Assembly (NCBI GenBank): GCA_963699105.1 | Contig: CAVOTI010000004.1 | Location: 558,001 to 622,000, forward strand | Direction: 5' to 3' | Origin: Bog-756 sp963699105 | Lineage (GTDB): Bacteria; Actinomycetota; Acidimicrobiia; Acidimicrobiales; RAAP-2 | DNA length: 64,000 nt | In this document: piece after piece, positions 17,494 to 26,525 of the stretch | Numbering within the stretch: position 1 is the stretch's first letter | Layout: each line of letters begins with the position of its first letter | Program-made: the position numbers and the translations under genes | The notes under the pieces: generated by a model | Seen by the model: only the letters and a program-made list of their open reading frames with translations | What the model was told of the DNA's origin: nothing | Databases searched by the model: none

Positions 17494-20346
17494 CCGCTCC
17501 CGAGCACTTCACGTGTAAACGCAGTCGCGTTCGTCGCTAGGTCACCGGCTGCCCCAAGTTCAGTGAGGCGCTCGCCAATCGTACGTCGCTCGTCCTCTGT
17601 TAGGACGGTGTGGTGAAAGCGAACGAAGTCTAGAAACGTCACCAAGTCCAGCGTTCGTCTCGCGAGCCCCTCGCGTTCGGCGTAGTCACTGGCCGACATG
17701 AGGCCCATCGTCCGTGTTCGCGTCTGCGACCAATCGGAGCCTTCAATGTCGTCTCGGAAAGGCGGCTCGTCGTCGCGATCTAGGTCTCCCCAGTAGTAGA
17801 GGAGGTAGCCGCGGTTGAGTGACGCCATTTCTTGGTTCCCAAGAAGAAGGGCCAGGTACTCAAGGGTGGCTCCCTGGTCATTGGCGTTAGCGAGCGCCCA
17901 ATACAGAGCCGTTCGAAGAAAGTCGTCATGCTCGAGCGCGAGAAGGTGACGCAATTGTCGGGGACTCGCTCCGATGCGCCCGAGGATATACGCGCTCAGG
18001 TTTCCAGCCACCCTTCTTGTCCGGATATCGGGTGCAGACTGTTCGAGCTGGAGAAATTGCCCAAGAAGTAGCTCGATGACCGGTTTCGGCGCTGACCTTG
18101 TCAGCACTCGGGTTAGGTGGCGCCGAATCTCCCGCGGCAGGTCAAGAGAAAGGAGGTCCCAGCACTCCCGTTGATCCCGCATGGCCCGATCTACGAGAGC
18201 GGTGGCCAAATGATCGGCAACGAGGAATTCAAAGAACGAGTAGTGACGAAATCGAGCCTGCAGCTCGGTGCCGTATTGCCCAAAGTCGAGGAGGCCTTGG
18301 ACAACGGTTTGAGCACACCGAACCGGCAAGCCGTGGGAGCGTGTGAGGTATGCCCCGGCTGCGGAGGCGGGCAGCAACTCTTGGTGGAACTGCGGCTTTG
18401 TGAAAAGATGCCAAGCGATGGTTTGCCAAAGGCTGTAAGAGTTGGGGACCTCACATTTCGTTCGCTTCAGCCTGAAGTCCACAGTTCGAGCGAGGTGACG
18501 TAGGTACGCTGAGTACAGGCTCGCCGAGTCGTCAATGCCCGATGGTTCATCAGAACGGACAAAAGTGAGCATGCGGGCGAATAGTGGTCGCCTAACCAGC
18601 TCGACAAGCGCTGGCGTCGTTCGGACGAGAGCTAGCACGGTCTCGTCGTCCAGGAGCCGAGCCGAGACCAACCTCCCCACGAACTCCCGGAACTCGCCCT
18701 CAAGACTCCACTCGTCGAGAACGGCTATCCGCGAGAACTGATCGAGCGTCAGACGTCCAATGAGATGGTCCTCGAACTCTCGGGTCCGACAGGTAGCAAG
18801 AACCGTGCCGAACTGGGGCAGCTGCTCAAGGACCCGAACGATGTCAGTCAAGGAGTCCCCGGCTGCGACGGCCTCGTCGATGCCATCAACGAGGTAGACC
18901 AAATCGCGTCGGGAGACATCGACTGATGCGCCGACGGTCGAGCGCCTCGATGCTGCTTCACCAAGACTCTCCGCTGTTAGTTCATCCGCGCTGGTGAGAT
19001 CAGTGATCGACACCGACAGTGGCGCCTTTGCCCTCTCCAATAAGCCGCGGTGGACCAAATAGACGAGCACCGTTTTACCGGCACCGGGCTCGCCGAGCAC
19101 CAAGATGCTTCCGCCGCTCTCGAGCGTCTCTACCAGAGACGCCACATCGCTTTTGTCTGATCGTTGGGAGTACTCGGTCACGCGGGGAGCGATCAGGACG
19201 TTGCGCTCATCGAGTTCTGCAATGGTGAGATCGGTTGGATAGGCGGTACGCCGAGCACCGACGGCGCGAAGCATCTGGAGCGACGCCGTCATCTCAACAT
19301 CAGCCGTAGTAGACGTCACCGGATTTGATTGAAGCTTTCTCTTGAGACGATATTCGGCAAATCCCTCGGTCTTGTTGTCCGCCAAGTCAAGGTCAGGGAC
19401 GAAGCCTGTTCCCGACCACCTTCTGTGCCACACTCGGACGATGAGTGATCCGTCGTCATCGACGAAGATCGCTCCGAAGTTGTAACTGTGAACCGCAGGA
19501 ACTCCTTCGTCGCCATGGGCGGCTCCTGCGGTGATTTCGATAATTTCCGGGTCTGCCACCGACGCGGGAAGCGGAGCTTGAGGGAACGTGGGTGTGCCCT
19601 TGAAGGTGGATGTCGGCGTGTACCGATGTCCACGCCTCTGCGTCGGGACCATCAGAGAGCCAATCAAACGGGTGGTGCGTGAGGGCGATCGTGACTGTCG
19701 TGTCCGGATCGAGGGAGGGAAGGAAGGCGCCGCGTATCTGGTGGAGGCCGAGTTGGAGATGGCCAAGATCATCGTCGCCGGTGCACAACAGGGCGGTGTT
19801 CATTCCCGCCAGTCGGACCACAAAACCACCGTCGACGCCTCGGGTGCGCACCCAGTGCGTGGCATGGCCGTGTTCATCCAAGCAGGGGCTACCAAACTGA
19901 GCGACGAAGTTCCGGTATCCGTCGAAGCGAGACGCAAGCAGTGCACGCTCGCCAAGATCGCCGAGAGCGTCATCGATCGGTGCGCCCCTACGCGAGCCGT
20001 CCACCACTCGGTAGGTGTGGCGGTCTCCGTCACCGACAGTCCGGTCGACATCGTGGTTCCCGGGGACGCATAGAACGTCGCCGGTGCTCAGGTTGAGGTA
20101 AGCGATAAGCCGAGAGAACCACTCCGCAGCCTGGTCGTACTCGGTGCCGTCCTGTGCGGCGCCAGAGTTGGCGATATCACCCGTGACGAGCACTGCGTCG
20201 GGTGCCGGCAACCTACCCCCCGCAACCTCATTTTTGATATCCGCAGCCAACTGTTCTAGTACGAGGGCCTGGTCGTGACCGTATGTGGTCGAACCGTGGC
20301 CAAAGTGGCAGTCGCTAATGTTTACCCAGGAGAAGATGCATCTCAT
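17490..20346 (-). CDS. Metallophosphoesterase-NACHT NTPase fusion (one frameshift)
   Basis: The N-terminal calcineurin-type phosphoesterase has all five metal motifs: SDCHFGHG, VTGDIANSG, VPGNHDVD, ALTHHP and LQGHTH. The frame breaks near 19600, just after GHTH. It resumes as PASVADPEIIEITAGAAHG and HSYNFGAIF, the usual end of this phosphoesterase type. A STAND ATPase follows: Walker A LGEPGAGKTVLVYL, NACHT Walker B LVYLVDGIDEA, sensor ATCRTREFED and a helical repeat-like C terminus. Together this is about 950 residues. STAND NTPases with an N-terminal enzyme are common anti-phage sensors, with the N-terminal domain as effector. That role is inferred here. The start lies 27 bp after the radical SAM stop. 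Confidence 0.8.
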
Positions 20347-20373
20347 CGTCTACCCACAGCGTTACCCCAGACG

Positions 20374-21730
20374 CTATTCGTCATAGCTGAAGTCATCAAC
20401 GAGCCGACGGATCCGAGGCGAAATGAAGGGTTGCACGGCGATGTCGCGGTGCCGCACGCCCAGCGGAGTGAGCTCCACGGAGTCGTCTGTATCGGCGATC
20501 AGGCCCAGGTCTGACAGGGAGGCAAACTGGTGGGGGAATGCTTCGAGAGGGTCGATGCCGAACCGTGCTGAATAGGTGCGTCGGTCCAAATGGTTTAGTC
20601 CGAGAATGATCGCCTTGCGTTGACGCTCTTCGTCGTCCATGAGGAATCCGTCGGTGCGCGGATCGGCGCCACCGTCGATACGAGTGAAGTACTCGTCGAG
20701 GGCACCGCGCCGGGGGTGCAACGAGTATCCGTTTCTGGTGTCGATGTCCCAGAGATAGCTCCGTGCGCCCGCTCCGAAGCCAAGAACCGACTCGCCAGCC
20801 CAGTGGAGCTGCTTCTGTAGGTATCCGCCTCGTCCGGGCAACGCCCACCTCACGTGCGTCTGTTGTTCATAGCCAGCTGCACGGAGCCGGCAGTCGGCGT
20901 AGTCGTATTTCTCGTACTGCTGGAGGTCCGAGGTCGCTAGCGGAGATTCCTTATCCCCGAATCGGGTTCCGGACCTTAGTGTAAGAGCGTACGCGCACAC
21001 TGTTTGAGGGCGGTGATCGATCACGCGGTCGACAGATCGTTGCCATGTACTCAACGATTGCCCAGGCAGGCCATAGATCAGATCGACACAAACGTTATGA
21101 AATCCGGCGCATAAAGCGTTTGCAATCCCCTCGTCGATCGTACCGGGGACATAGCGCCGGCCAATGGTCCTCAGCTCCTCATCTGACGTGGTCTGGACTC
21201 CCAGGTTGATTCGGTTGAAGCCAACTGATCGAAGAGCCGCCAGACCCTCACTTGACGCATTGTCAGGAGCGACCTCAATGGCGACCTCCGGTACATCCGC
21301 CAACGAAAATCCTAGGACTCCTGTCAGCGTGCTGATCGCTTGCTCGAGCAACTCGGGTTGTAGCATCGAAGGAGTGCCCCCGCCGAAGTAGACAGTGTTG
21401 ACCTTCATGGCAGCCAATGCCTCGGCCATCGTTCGCATCTCAGCGCCAAGTGCATCTATGTACCGCTGGTGTACGTCATGACGCGACATCGTCACCGTAT
21501 AGAGGTTGCAGAACCCGCAGATTTGGCGGCAGAACGGGATATGCACATAGAGATTGATAGCCTCGGTTCGAGCGAGAGACTCGCGGACCAGCTGGGGCAC
21601 GTCCGTGTCGGCGCCCGAACGGCCTATATGCCTGCCGAGGCGGGTACATATAGACGTAGTCGCACCTTGCATGTGATGCAATGGCAACCTTGAGGGCGTC
21701 CCGTGTGTTGGGTGAGTCGAGTAATCGCAT
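20374..21730 (-). CDS. HemW-like radical SAM protein (one frameshift near the 5' end)
   Basis: The cluster-binding motif reads LYVHIPFCRQICGFCNLY, a CX3CX2C radical SAM motif in the HemW/coproporphyrinogen-dehydrogenase style. VYFGGGTPSML, RINLGVQTTSDEEL and VDLIYGLPGQS follow in family order. The frame open to 21780 gives an implausible N terminus. In another frame, ATG 21730 begins MRLLDSPNTRDALKVAIASH and contains YMYPPRQAYRPF, which reads as protein, so I infer one frameshift near 21610-21640. No ribosome site precedes 21730; it may be leaderless. The gene lies between the Nudix and MPE-NACHT genes. Substrate unknown; haem chaperone or nucleotide/cofactor modification are both possible. 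Confidence 0.8.
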
Positions 21731-21780
21731 ACTGTGCAGCGAGAATAGTCGTGGCCGACTGCTTGGGAGTGCTGCGGCAA

Positions 21781-22314
21781 TCAGCGGGCGATGGCTGTCC
21801 GAGGGACAGGCAGCACTTGGCGCACTCGGTCGGCGCGTCGATCTCTGAGGCATCGCACCGAGGGTGATGCATCTGGGAGGGCACTTAGCTCGTCCCATGT
21901 GAAATACCGAAGGTCGTCGAATCGGTCGCGTTCGACGAGCGTTGGAATCCCGGCGTTGACGTGTGCGACGTACCATGTGTACTGGAGAGCCAGCTCGCCT
22001 TGATGGAAGCGCTCCGTGCCCACTTCAGCGACCATCTCGACCGTCACGTTCAGCTCTTCTCCGAGCTCCCGTTGCGCCGCCTGCCATGGGACTTCGCCAG
22101 CCTCCACTTTCCCACCCGGGACTTCCCACCAAGTCATCTCGTCAGTCTTGCGGTGGATCAGGAGCATCCGGCCGTCAGCGTCAGCGATCAGTGCGCCAGC
22201 GAGCAGCAACGGTTCTTGCCCGACTCCGTGGGCTAGGTGGCGCGCCAGTCGGGCACGCATGTGGTCGACCCATGCTGCGACCACGACTACAGCCTCACTT
22301 CGGTCCGGGCCCAC
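21781..22314 (-). CDS. Nudix hydrolase
   Basis: A 177-residue protein whose Nudix box reads GGKVEAGEVPWQAAQRELGEELNV (residue positions about 67-90), matching GX5EX7REUXEEXGU except for the final Gly. Nudix enzymes cleave nucleoside diphosphates linked to another group. It is first in the minus-strand cluster and diverges from the MerR-like gene. The GTG at 22314 or the ATG at 22260 could be the start; neither has a strong ribosome site. Confidence 0.88.
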   Translation of the reverse strand: MGPDRSEAVVVVAAWVDHMRARLARHLAHGVGQEPLLLAGALIADADGRMLLIHRKTDEMTWWEVPGGKVEAGEVPWQAAQRELGEELNVTVEMVAEVGTERFHQGELALQYTWYVAHVNAGIPTLVERDRFDDLRYFTWDELSALPDASPSVRCLRDRRADRVRQVLPVPRTAIAR

Positions 22315-22446
22315 GGCAGCAGCAGATCACACGAGTGGCCGCGGGTGAAAGTCCGGTCCTTCGGGCAGGGAGACGGCCTTGGAAGACGACCATCCCGAAC
22401 GGCTCGGCAGCCCGAGAACTTCATACCTGTCATTCTAGCGCTTGCG

Positions 22447-22459
22447 GGATTAATAATCC
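22447..22459. promoter_or_regulatory. Perfect 13-bp palindrome between divergent Nudix and MerR-like genes
   Basis: GGATTA-A-TAATCC is a perfect inverted repeat 18 bp upstream of the probable ATG of the MerR-like gene, in a locally AT-rich spot. Its location suggests an operator for the adjacent regulator controlling both transcripts. Confidence 0.45.
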
Positions 22460-22476
22460 AATGATTGGCTTTAGGG

Positions 22477-22995
22477 ATGCCGAAGCCACCCTCGCCCATG
22501 GGCCTACCCTCTCGCCTCGTCTGGGAGGTCGTTGGAATCGCCCCGTCCACACTGAACTACTGGGTGCAACTCGGCCTAGTGCGGCCAACAATTCGGCAGC
22601 CCCAGGGGAGGCGTGTCGAGCAATGGTGGTCAGTCGAAGACGTGGTTGTCGTCCGAGCAATTAAGGCCCTGCGTGCCGTTGGCGTTTCAATGAAACAGGT
22701 CCGGAAGGTTCGCCGAGTGCTTCTGGCGGCTGACATGACCTTGGCCAGTTCTAGACTCTATTGGGACGGAACAGACGTCGTACTTCTCGACTCCGGGGGC
22801 AACCTCGAATCAGCACTACAGCGCCCAGGGCAGCAGATGATGGTACTCGCCGGGTTACCGATAGCGGAGTGGCACAAGCAGTACGCGGAGGAAGCTCGTC
22901 CAGTTGACAGCCAGGAGCTTCAAAGGATGGACAGGGTACTGTCGCGAGCCAGGGCGCAACGATCAGAGCCGATAGAGCGACTGATCACCGGGTGA
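22477..22995 (+). CDS. MerR-like winged-helix regulator
   Basis: The N-terminal segment GIAPSTLNYWVQLGLVRPTI followed by EDVVVVRAIKALRAVGVSMKQVRKV is a MerR-type helix-turn-helix with its wing. The C-terminal half is a short unrecognised domain, not a metal-binding MerR tail. ATG 22477 is preferred to the TTG at 22465. The gene diverges from the Nudix gene and probably controls the cluster at 16.1-22.3 kb through the palindrome at 22447. Confidence 0.75.
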   Translation: MPKPPSPMGLPSRLVWEVVGIAPSTLNYWVQLGLVRPTIRQPQGRRVEQWWSVEDVVVVRAIKALRAVGVSMKQVRKVRRVLLAADMTLASSRLYWDGTDVVLLDSGGNLESALQRPGQQMMVLAGLPIAEWHKQYAEEARPVDSQELQRMDRVLSRARAQRSEPIERLITG

Positions 22996-23023
22996 TGGTA
23001 ACAGGGGGTAGCCGGTTCTCGCG

Positions 23024-23200
23024 TCACGAATCCGCTACGTCACCGTGAAGGTAGCGTTCCAACCGAGGTACCGACACCCTCCACCGCGAACCGATCTGGA
23101 TAGCCGGCGGGAACTGCCCGGTCCGACAGAGCCGGTAGAGGGTGTCGGCGTGCAATCCAACACGGCGAGCGGCTTCAGGGATGGAGATCAGATCGGCCAT
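23024..23200 (-). CDS. Excisionase-like helix-turn-helix protein
   Basis: From ATG 23200 (MADLISIPEAARRVGLHADT) the 58-residue protein is a single winged helix-turn-helix of the Xis/MerR-like family, with FPPAIQIGSRWRVSVPRLER as recognition helix and wing. Such proteins direct excision or act as small regulators on integrated plasmids and ICEs. No integrase is adjacent. It lies downstream of two coupled small genes on the same strand. Confidence 0.75.
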   Translation of the reverse strand: MADLISIPEAARRVGLHADTLYRLCRTGQFPPAIQIGSRWRVSVPRLERYLHGDVADS

Positions 23201-23332
23201 GGCCGTCTGGTCGTGATGGCTGAACGAGATGGCCACTACAGCACGCTGACCGGTGCAGCGACGAGGTGCCCGAGATAGAAGAGCTCGACGAGGCCAGCAG
23301 GTAGGAGCCGTCGTAAGGGTTCCTTCGATGAC

Positions 23333-23569
23333 CTACGGGATCTGTTCACCGGTCACCAATCGACGCAGGGCCTCGAGCTCCTTCCGGAGCCGCCGGACCT
23401 CGCTGTGGCTCGGACGACCGGTGGGCTCTTCGCGGCGCTCCTCAAAGCGGGCGAACCACTGGGCACAGTTGCGCTCATCGCGAGAACGGGAGCGAGCGAC
23501 ATCACGTGTCGTCCCCGCCAGGCGGCCGTCCCCTTTCTGGCGCTGTCTGGAAGATGGAGTGCTGTTCAT
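23333..23569 (-). CDS. Small charged protein, unknown function
   Basis: A 78-residue protein starting MNSTPSSRQRQKGDGRLAGT. Its Arg/Glu-rich C-terminal helix (SEVRRLRKELEALRRLV) is a probable coiled coil. Its start overlaps the stop of the upstream gene as ATGA, the main reason for believing it is real. It contains CAQWFARFEERR, possibly a dimerisation segment. No family recognised. Confidence 0.5.
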   Translation of the reverse strand: MNSTPSSRQRQKGDGRLAGTTRDVARSRSRDERNCAQWFARFEERREEPTGRPSHSEVRRLRKELEALRRLVTGEQIP

Positions 23570-23838
23570 GCTGCACCACCCCAGAGGGGCGCTTCGAACC
23601 GGCTGACGAGCCGACCTCGGCTCAGAAGCTGCTCCACCGGCACACGACGTGGATGGCGCACCCTCCGGCCCCGCGGGCACCCGGAGTCTCCATCGCCGTG
23701 CTGATCGGCGGCGCCTGCTTCGCCTGAGCTCCTCAGCAGCCGCGCAGTCTGCGCCGGTGAAGCGACCAGCGGCAACTCGAATCCGGTCGCGGTAACGAGC
23801 ACGAGCCGGAGGTCGCCGATCAGGTGGCGTCTCGTCAT
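23566..23838 (-). CDS. Small hypothetical protein, coupled to the next gene
   Basis: From ATG 23838 the 90-residue protein begins MTRRHLIGDLRLVLVTATGF and has a hydrophobic beta-like N terminus followed by a low-complexity Gly/Arg C terminus. It overlaps the downstream small gene by 4 bp. No family recognised. The pair and the excisionase-like gene form a three-gene minus-strand unit. Confidence 0.45.
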   Translation of the reverse strand: MTRRHLIGDLRLVLVTATGFELPLVASPAQTARLLRSSGEAGAADQHGDGDSGCPRGRRVRHPRRVPVEQLLSRGRLVSRFEAPLWGGAA

Positions 23839-24216
23839 CCTGGCGAGTGGTCGGATCCTTCGACGACTCGGAGTCGGTCGTCTCCGGATTCCCCTGCCGG
23901 CGTCAGCGCTCCCGGTGGGAGCCCTCCACTCGACACCTCGTCGGGACCTCGCTCTACGGCTGACGATGATCGGGACATCTGGTCTCCCTTGTTCGTGACA
24001 GGGCCTTCGTGCTCCCGTCACGACCCATCGTCCAGACGGACGTCACCCGCAACGTCACCCGCAGGGAGCTTTCACGGAGCAACCCGAGCGATCGAACGTC
24101 ACCCTCGAACCTCAACGTCACCCTGAGCCCGGACCGGCTCAGAAGTGGACCCGTCTGACCAACGTCGACACGGCCCATCTCCCGTCCTCCACGCTCGGTG
24201 AGAGTGTGACCACGGA

Positions 24217-24247
24217 CCGTATGCGGTGTACGGTATGTTGCATACGG
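24217..24247. promoter_or_regulatory. Inverted repeat CCGTATGC/GCATACGG
   Basis: CCGTATGC (24217-24224) faces GCATACGG (24240-24247) with 15 bp between, and GTACGGTAT/ATACGGTAC words overlap it. It lies about 90 bp before the small gene at 24335 and among the iterons, so an operator or divergent promoter is likely. Confidence 0.45.
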
Positions 24248-24334
24248 TACGTGGTTCAACTACGATGACCAGCGTGATGCTGACAAGGGCCGGGGTTGGC
24301 GGAGGCAGGTCGAGTCAGGCGAAGGGAAGCGCTG

Positions 24335-24547
24335 GTGGTTCAACAAGCTCGTGGCACCTCAAGCTCGAAAGGCGCAAAGGTGCCGGAGTCCGACGGTCAG
24401 TCGTGGGAGGCCCGGCACGTGCGTGCCACCTACTGGCTCGATCGAGTGCTCCGAGAAGAAGTTCGATCAGAGGCCGAACGCCGAGGATGGAGCGTCTCCC
24501 AGTTCGTCACCTGGGCGCTCCAGCGGGCGCTGGACAAGGGTCACTGA
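24335..24547 (+). CDS. Small helical DNA-binding-like protein
   Basis: A 70-residue protein from GTG 24335, chosen because GAAGGGAAG lies 7 bp upstream. The segment ATYWLDRVLREEVRSEAERR, then GWSVSQFVTWALQRAL, resembles a ribbon-helix-helix fold (short strand, two helices) as in CopG/ParG-type plasmid regulators. The iteron-like repeats on both sides are plausible targets. This reading is inference from pattern and context. Confidence 0.5.
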   Translation: MVQQARGTSSSKGAKVPESDGQSWEARHVRATYWLDRVLREEVRSEAERRGWSVSQFVTWALQRALDKGH

Positions 24548-24952
24548 ATCTCCAAAGACCCGATCGGCGGCAACGAGCCGGCGCCTGCTCGCCGGGCAGA
24601 GCAACGTCACCCTCGCAGGGCTCCGATGGTGCCGATTGCTTCCGACGCGACCCCGAACCAGTGACCGTGTGCAGGTCCAGTTCAGGCCCCTGACCAGGGA
24701 GGGTGACGTTCAGGGTGACGTTGGCCTGGCTGTTGGCGATCGTCCGGGCGAAGTCCGGAATTCGTCGATGCGGCCGGTTGAACCGGGCCGTCATCTGCCC
24801 CGAGAATGTTCTCTGTTCGGGGGCCGAGGGTGACGTTCAGGGTGACGTTGGACGTTCATGCTGCGTTCGGATGCGCATCCCCGACGGCGTGGAGCGCAGA
24901 CCTTGGTCGGCAGCGGGGACTGCGGCCTAGGACGAGAAGAGGGGTGAACCGG

Positions 24953-25581
24953 ATGGGTAGCCATGGGCAGAAGGGCAGAGTTCGGAACTGGACCTTCGGG
25001 TGTGCGTTGGGCATGGCGGCTATGGGCCTGGCCGCCTGCGGGTCGGGATCCTCCTCGCCAACCTCGACGGTGCGTTCTACCCCAACGACCTCGTCTGGCC
25101 GGGCCGACAACCACGACCACCGGTGGATCTACCTCCGGCAACCAGGCAGCCGTGCTCAACGCCTGGCAGTCGGCCCAACAGACCCTCTACGGCTACCTGC
25201 AGGCGCCGTGGCAGCAGGATCGGGCCAACCTCGTGGCCGGCCAGACGGCGGCCACGCTGTGGCCGAACCTGGCCAACTACTTCGTCGATCCCGCCCTCAA
25301 GTCCGAGCAGACGTTTCTCGTCGGCGTGAAGATGGGTCAGCTCAACGGCCCGACGTCGTTCGATCTCGGCACGCCGAAGGTCGTCGGCCCTCACTCCAAC
25401 GACGGCGACGGTCGCCGGCTGTATCTCACGACACCGGGACCACCACGGCGGCCGGTGCGCCCGGACCCGCCACTCTTGGTGGCGGCGCAGGTAGCGCAAG
25501 GGGACCTGGGATCTCGTACTTGGTCGGGGGCACTTGGAAGATCGCCTCGTTCAAGACCATCGTCGGTTGCCCAAGTGCTGA
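24953..25581 (+). CDS. Lipoprotein at the head of the Tad locus (frameshifted)
   Basis: ATG 24953 opens a signal peptide with the lipobox GLAAC. A Ser/Thr-rich linker follows, then a secreted domain: NQAAVLNAWQSAQQTLYGYL, QAPWQQDRANLVAGQTAATL, VGVKMGQLNGPTSFDLGTPK and later YLVGGTWKIASFKTIVG. These pieces lie in at least two frames, so two or more frameshifts are present (near 25100 and 25400-25440). No family recognised. It probably ends at TGA 25581, overlapping the next gene. Confidence 0.65.
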
Positions 25582-26510
25582 GGACGAAGGCATGCCGTCT
25601 TGCCGCGGCTCTGGCAGCGTTCTGGCCTACTGCGTTGTGTCGTTGCACCTTCCGGCGAAGCCTGGGCTGTGGCGGGAGGATCGGGGGTACCTGCACGGAT
25701 AACGGGAGCACCGTCAGTTGCGGTAGCGGGGTGTCAGGCACCACGGGCACTGGTTCGGGCGGTGGAAGTGGAGGCACAACGACCGGCGGCGGCGGTGCGA
25801 CCACGGTCTCCGTGCCGACGTGTCCCAACTACGTGCCCTATTCGACGGAGTTCCCCGGCCAGGACGGGGACCTCCGCCAGCCGGTGCGACCCAACCCGGT
25901 GCCTGGTACTTCAACACCTGTGCCACTGGAAGTGCGACGAGCCAGGCCACCGGCGTGGTGTGGTTGGCGACCGGTCAGGCGGCACCGACAGTCCCGCCGC
26001 CCGATCCTGCCGTCGCCGGCGCCCAGGCGGCCAGCGAGCTGCAGCTCCCGACCCCCACTCTGACCCTCAGCCCGTCGACCACGGGCTACGTGAATCTGGC
26101 CGAGTGGCTCTGGATCACCTCCTCGATGTGGCATCCGCTCTCCACGACGGCCCAGGCCTGCAATGCCGGTGGATGCGTGGCGGCCACTGCTACCGCCACC
26201 CCGTCGTATGTCACCTGGGACACCGGCGACGGATCGACGGTCACCTGCAACGGCCCCGGCACTCCCTACGACCCTGCGCTTCCCGCCACCGAGCCAGTCG
26301 ACCACCTGCTCGCACACCTACACCACCACCTCGGCCGGGCAACCCTCCCCCGACGGCAACCCGAACGATGCCGCCTTCCCGATCACCGCCACCATCACCT
26401 GGACGGTGGCCTGGGCGGGTCCCAACGGTTCGGCCGGCGCCCTGCCGAGTCTCACCACCCGGGGAGTGACCTCCCTCGAGGTGGCCCAGATCGAGTCCGT
26501 GAACAACTGA
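25575..26510 (+). CDS. Secreted PKD-like protein of the Tad locus (frameshifted)
   Basis: GTG 25575 begins a signal peptide (ACRLAAALAAFW, then APSGEAWA after a frameshift). A Cys-containing Gly/Thr-rich segment follows (CTDNGSTVSCGSGVSG). After another break comes GAWYFNTCATGSATSQATGV and LTLSPSTTGYVNLAEWLWI, and then a PKD-like TWDTGDGSTVTCNGPGTPYD and ITATITWTVAWAGPNGSAG. At least four frame changes are needed. Proteins of this layout accompany actinobacterial Tad loci; function unknown. Confidence 0.65.
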
Positions 26511-26525
26511 AGAACGGGAGTCTCC

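Larger units (their letters stand above)
24040..24849. repeat. Nine-copy iteron-like repeat AACGTCACCC(T)
   Basis: Forward copies are at 24040-24050, 24051-24060, 24095-24104, 24114-24124 and 24603-24613. Reverse copies (AGGGTGACGTT) are at 24700-24710, 24712-24722, 24827-24837 and 24839-24849. Several are tandem at 11-12 bp spacing, about one helical turn. All five forward copies precede the four reverse ones, and the set brackets the small gene at 24335-24547. Such arrays are typical of plasmid replication iterons, partition sites or multi-site operators. Confidence 0.75.

Noticed and set aside
20374..21730. Prokaryotic viperin
   Set aside because: The VHIPFC lead-in and the GGGTPS and IYGLPGQ motifs are HemW-like. 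Viperin-specific features are not seen.
24040..24849. CRISPR array
   Set aside because: Repeats are only 10-11 bp, occur in both orientations and have irregular or one-turn spacing. No cas genes are present.
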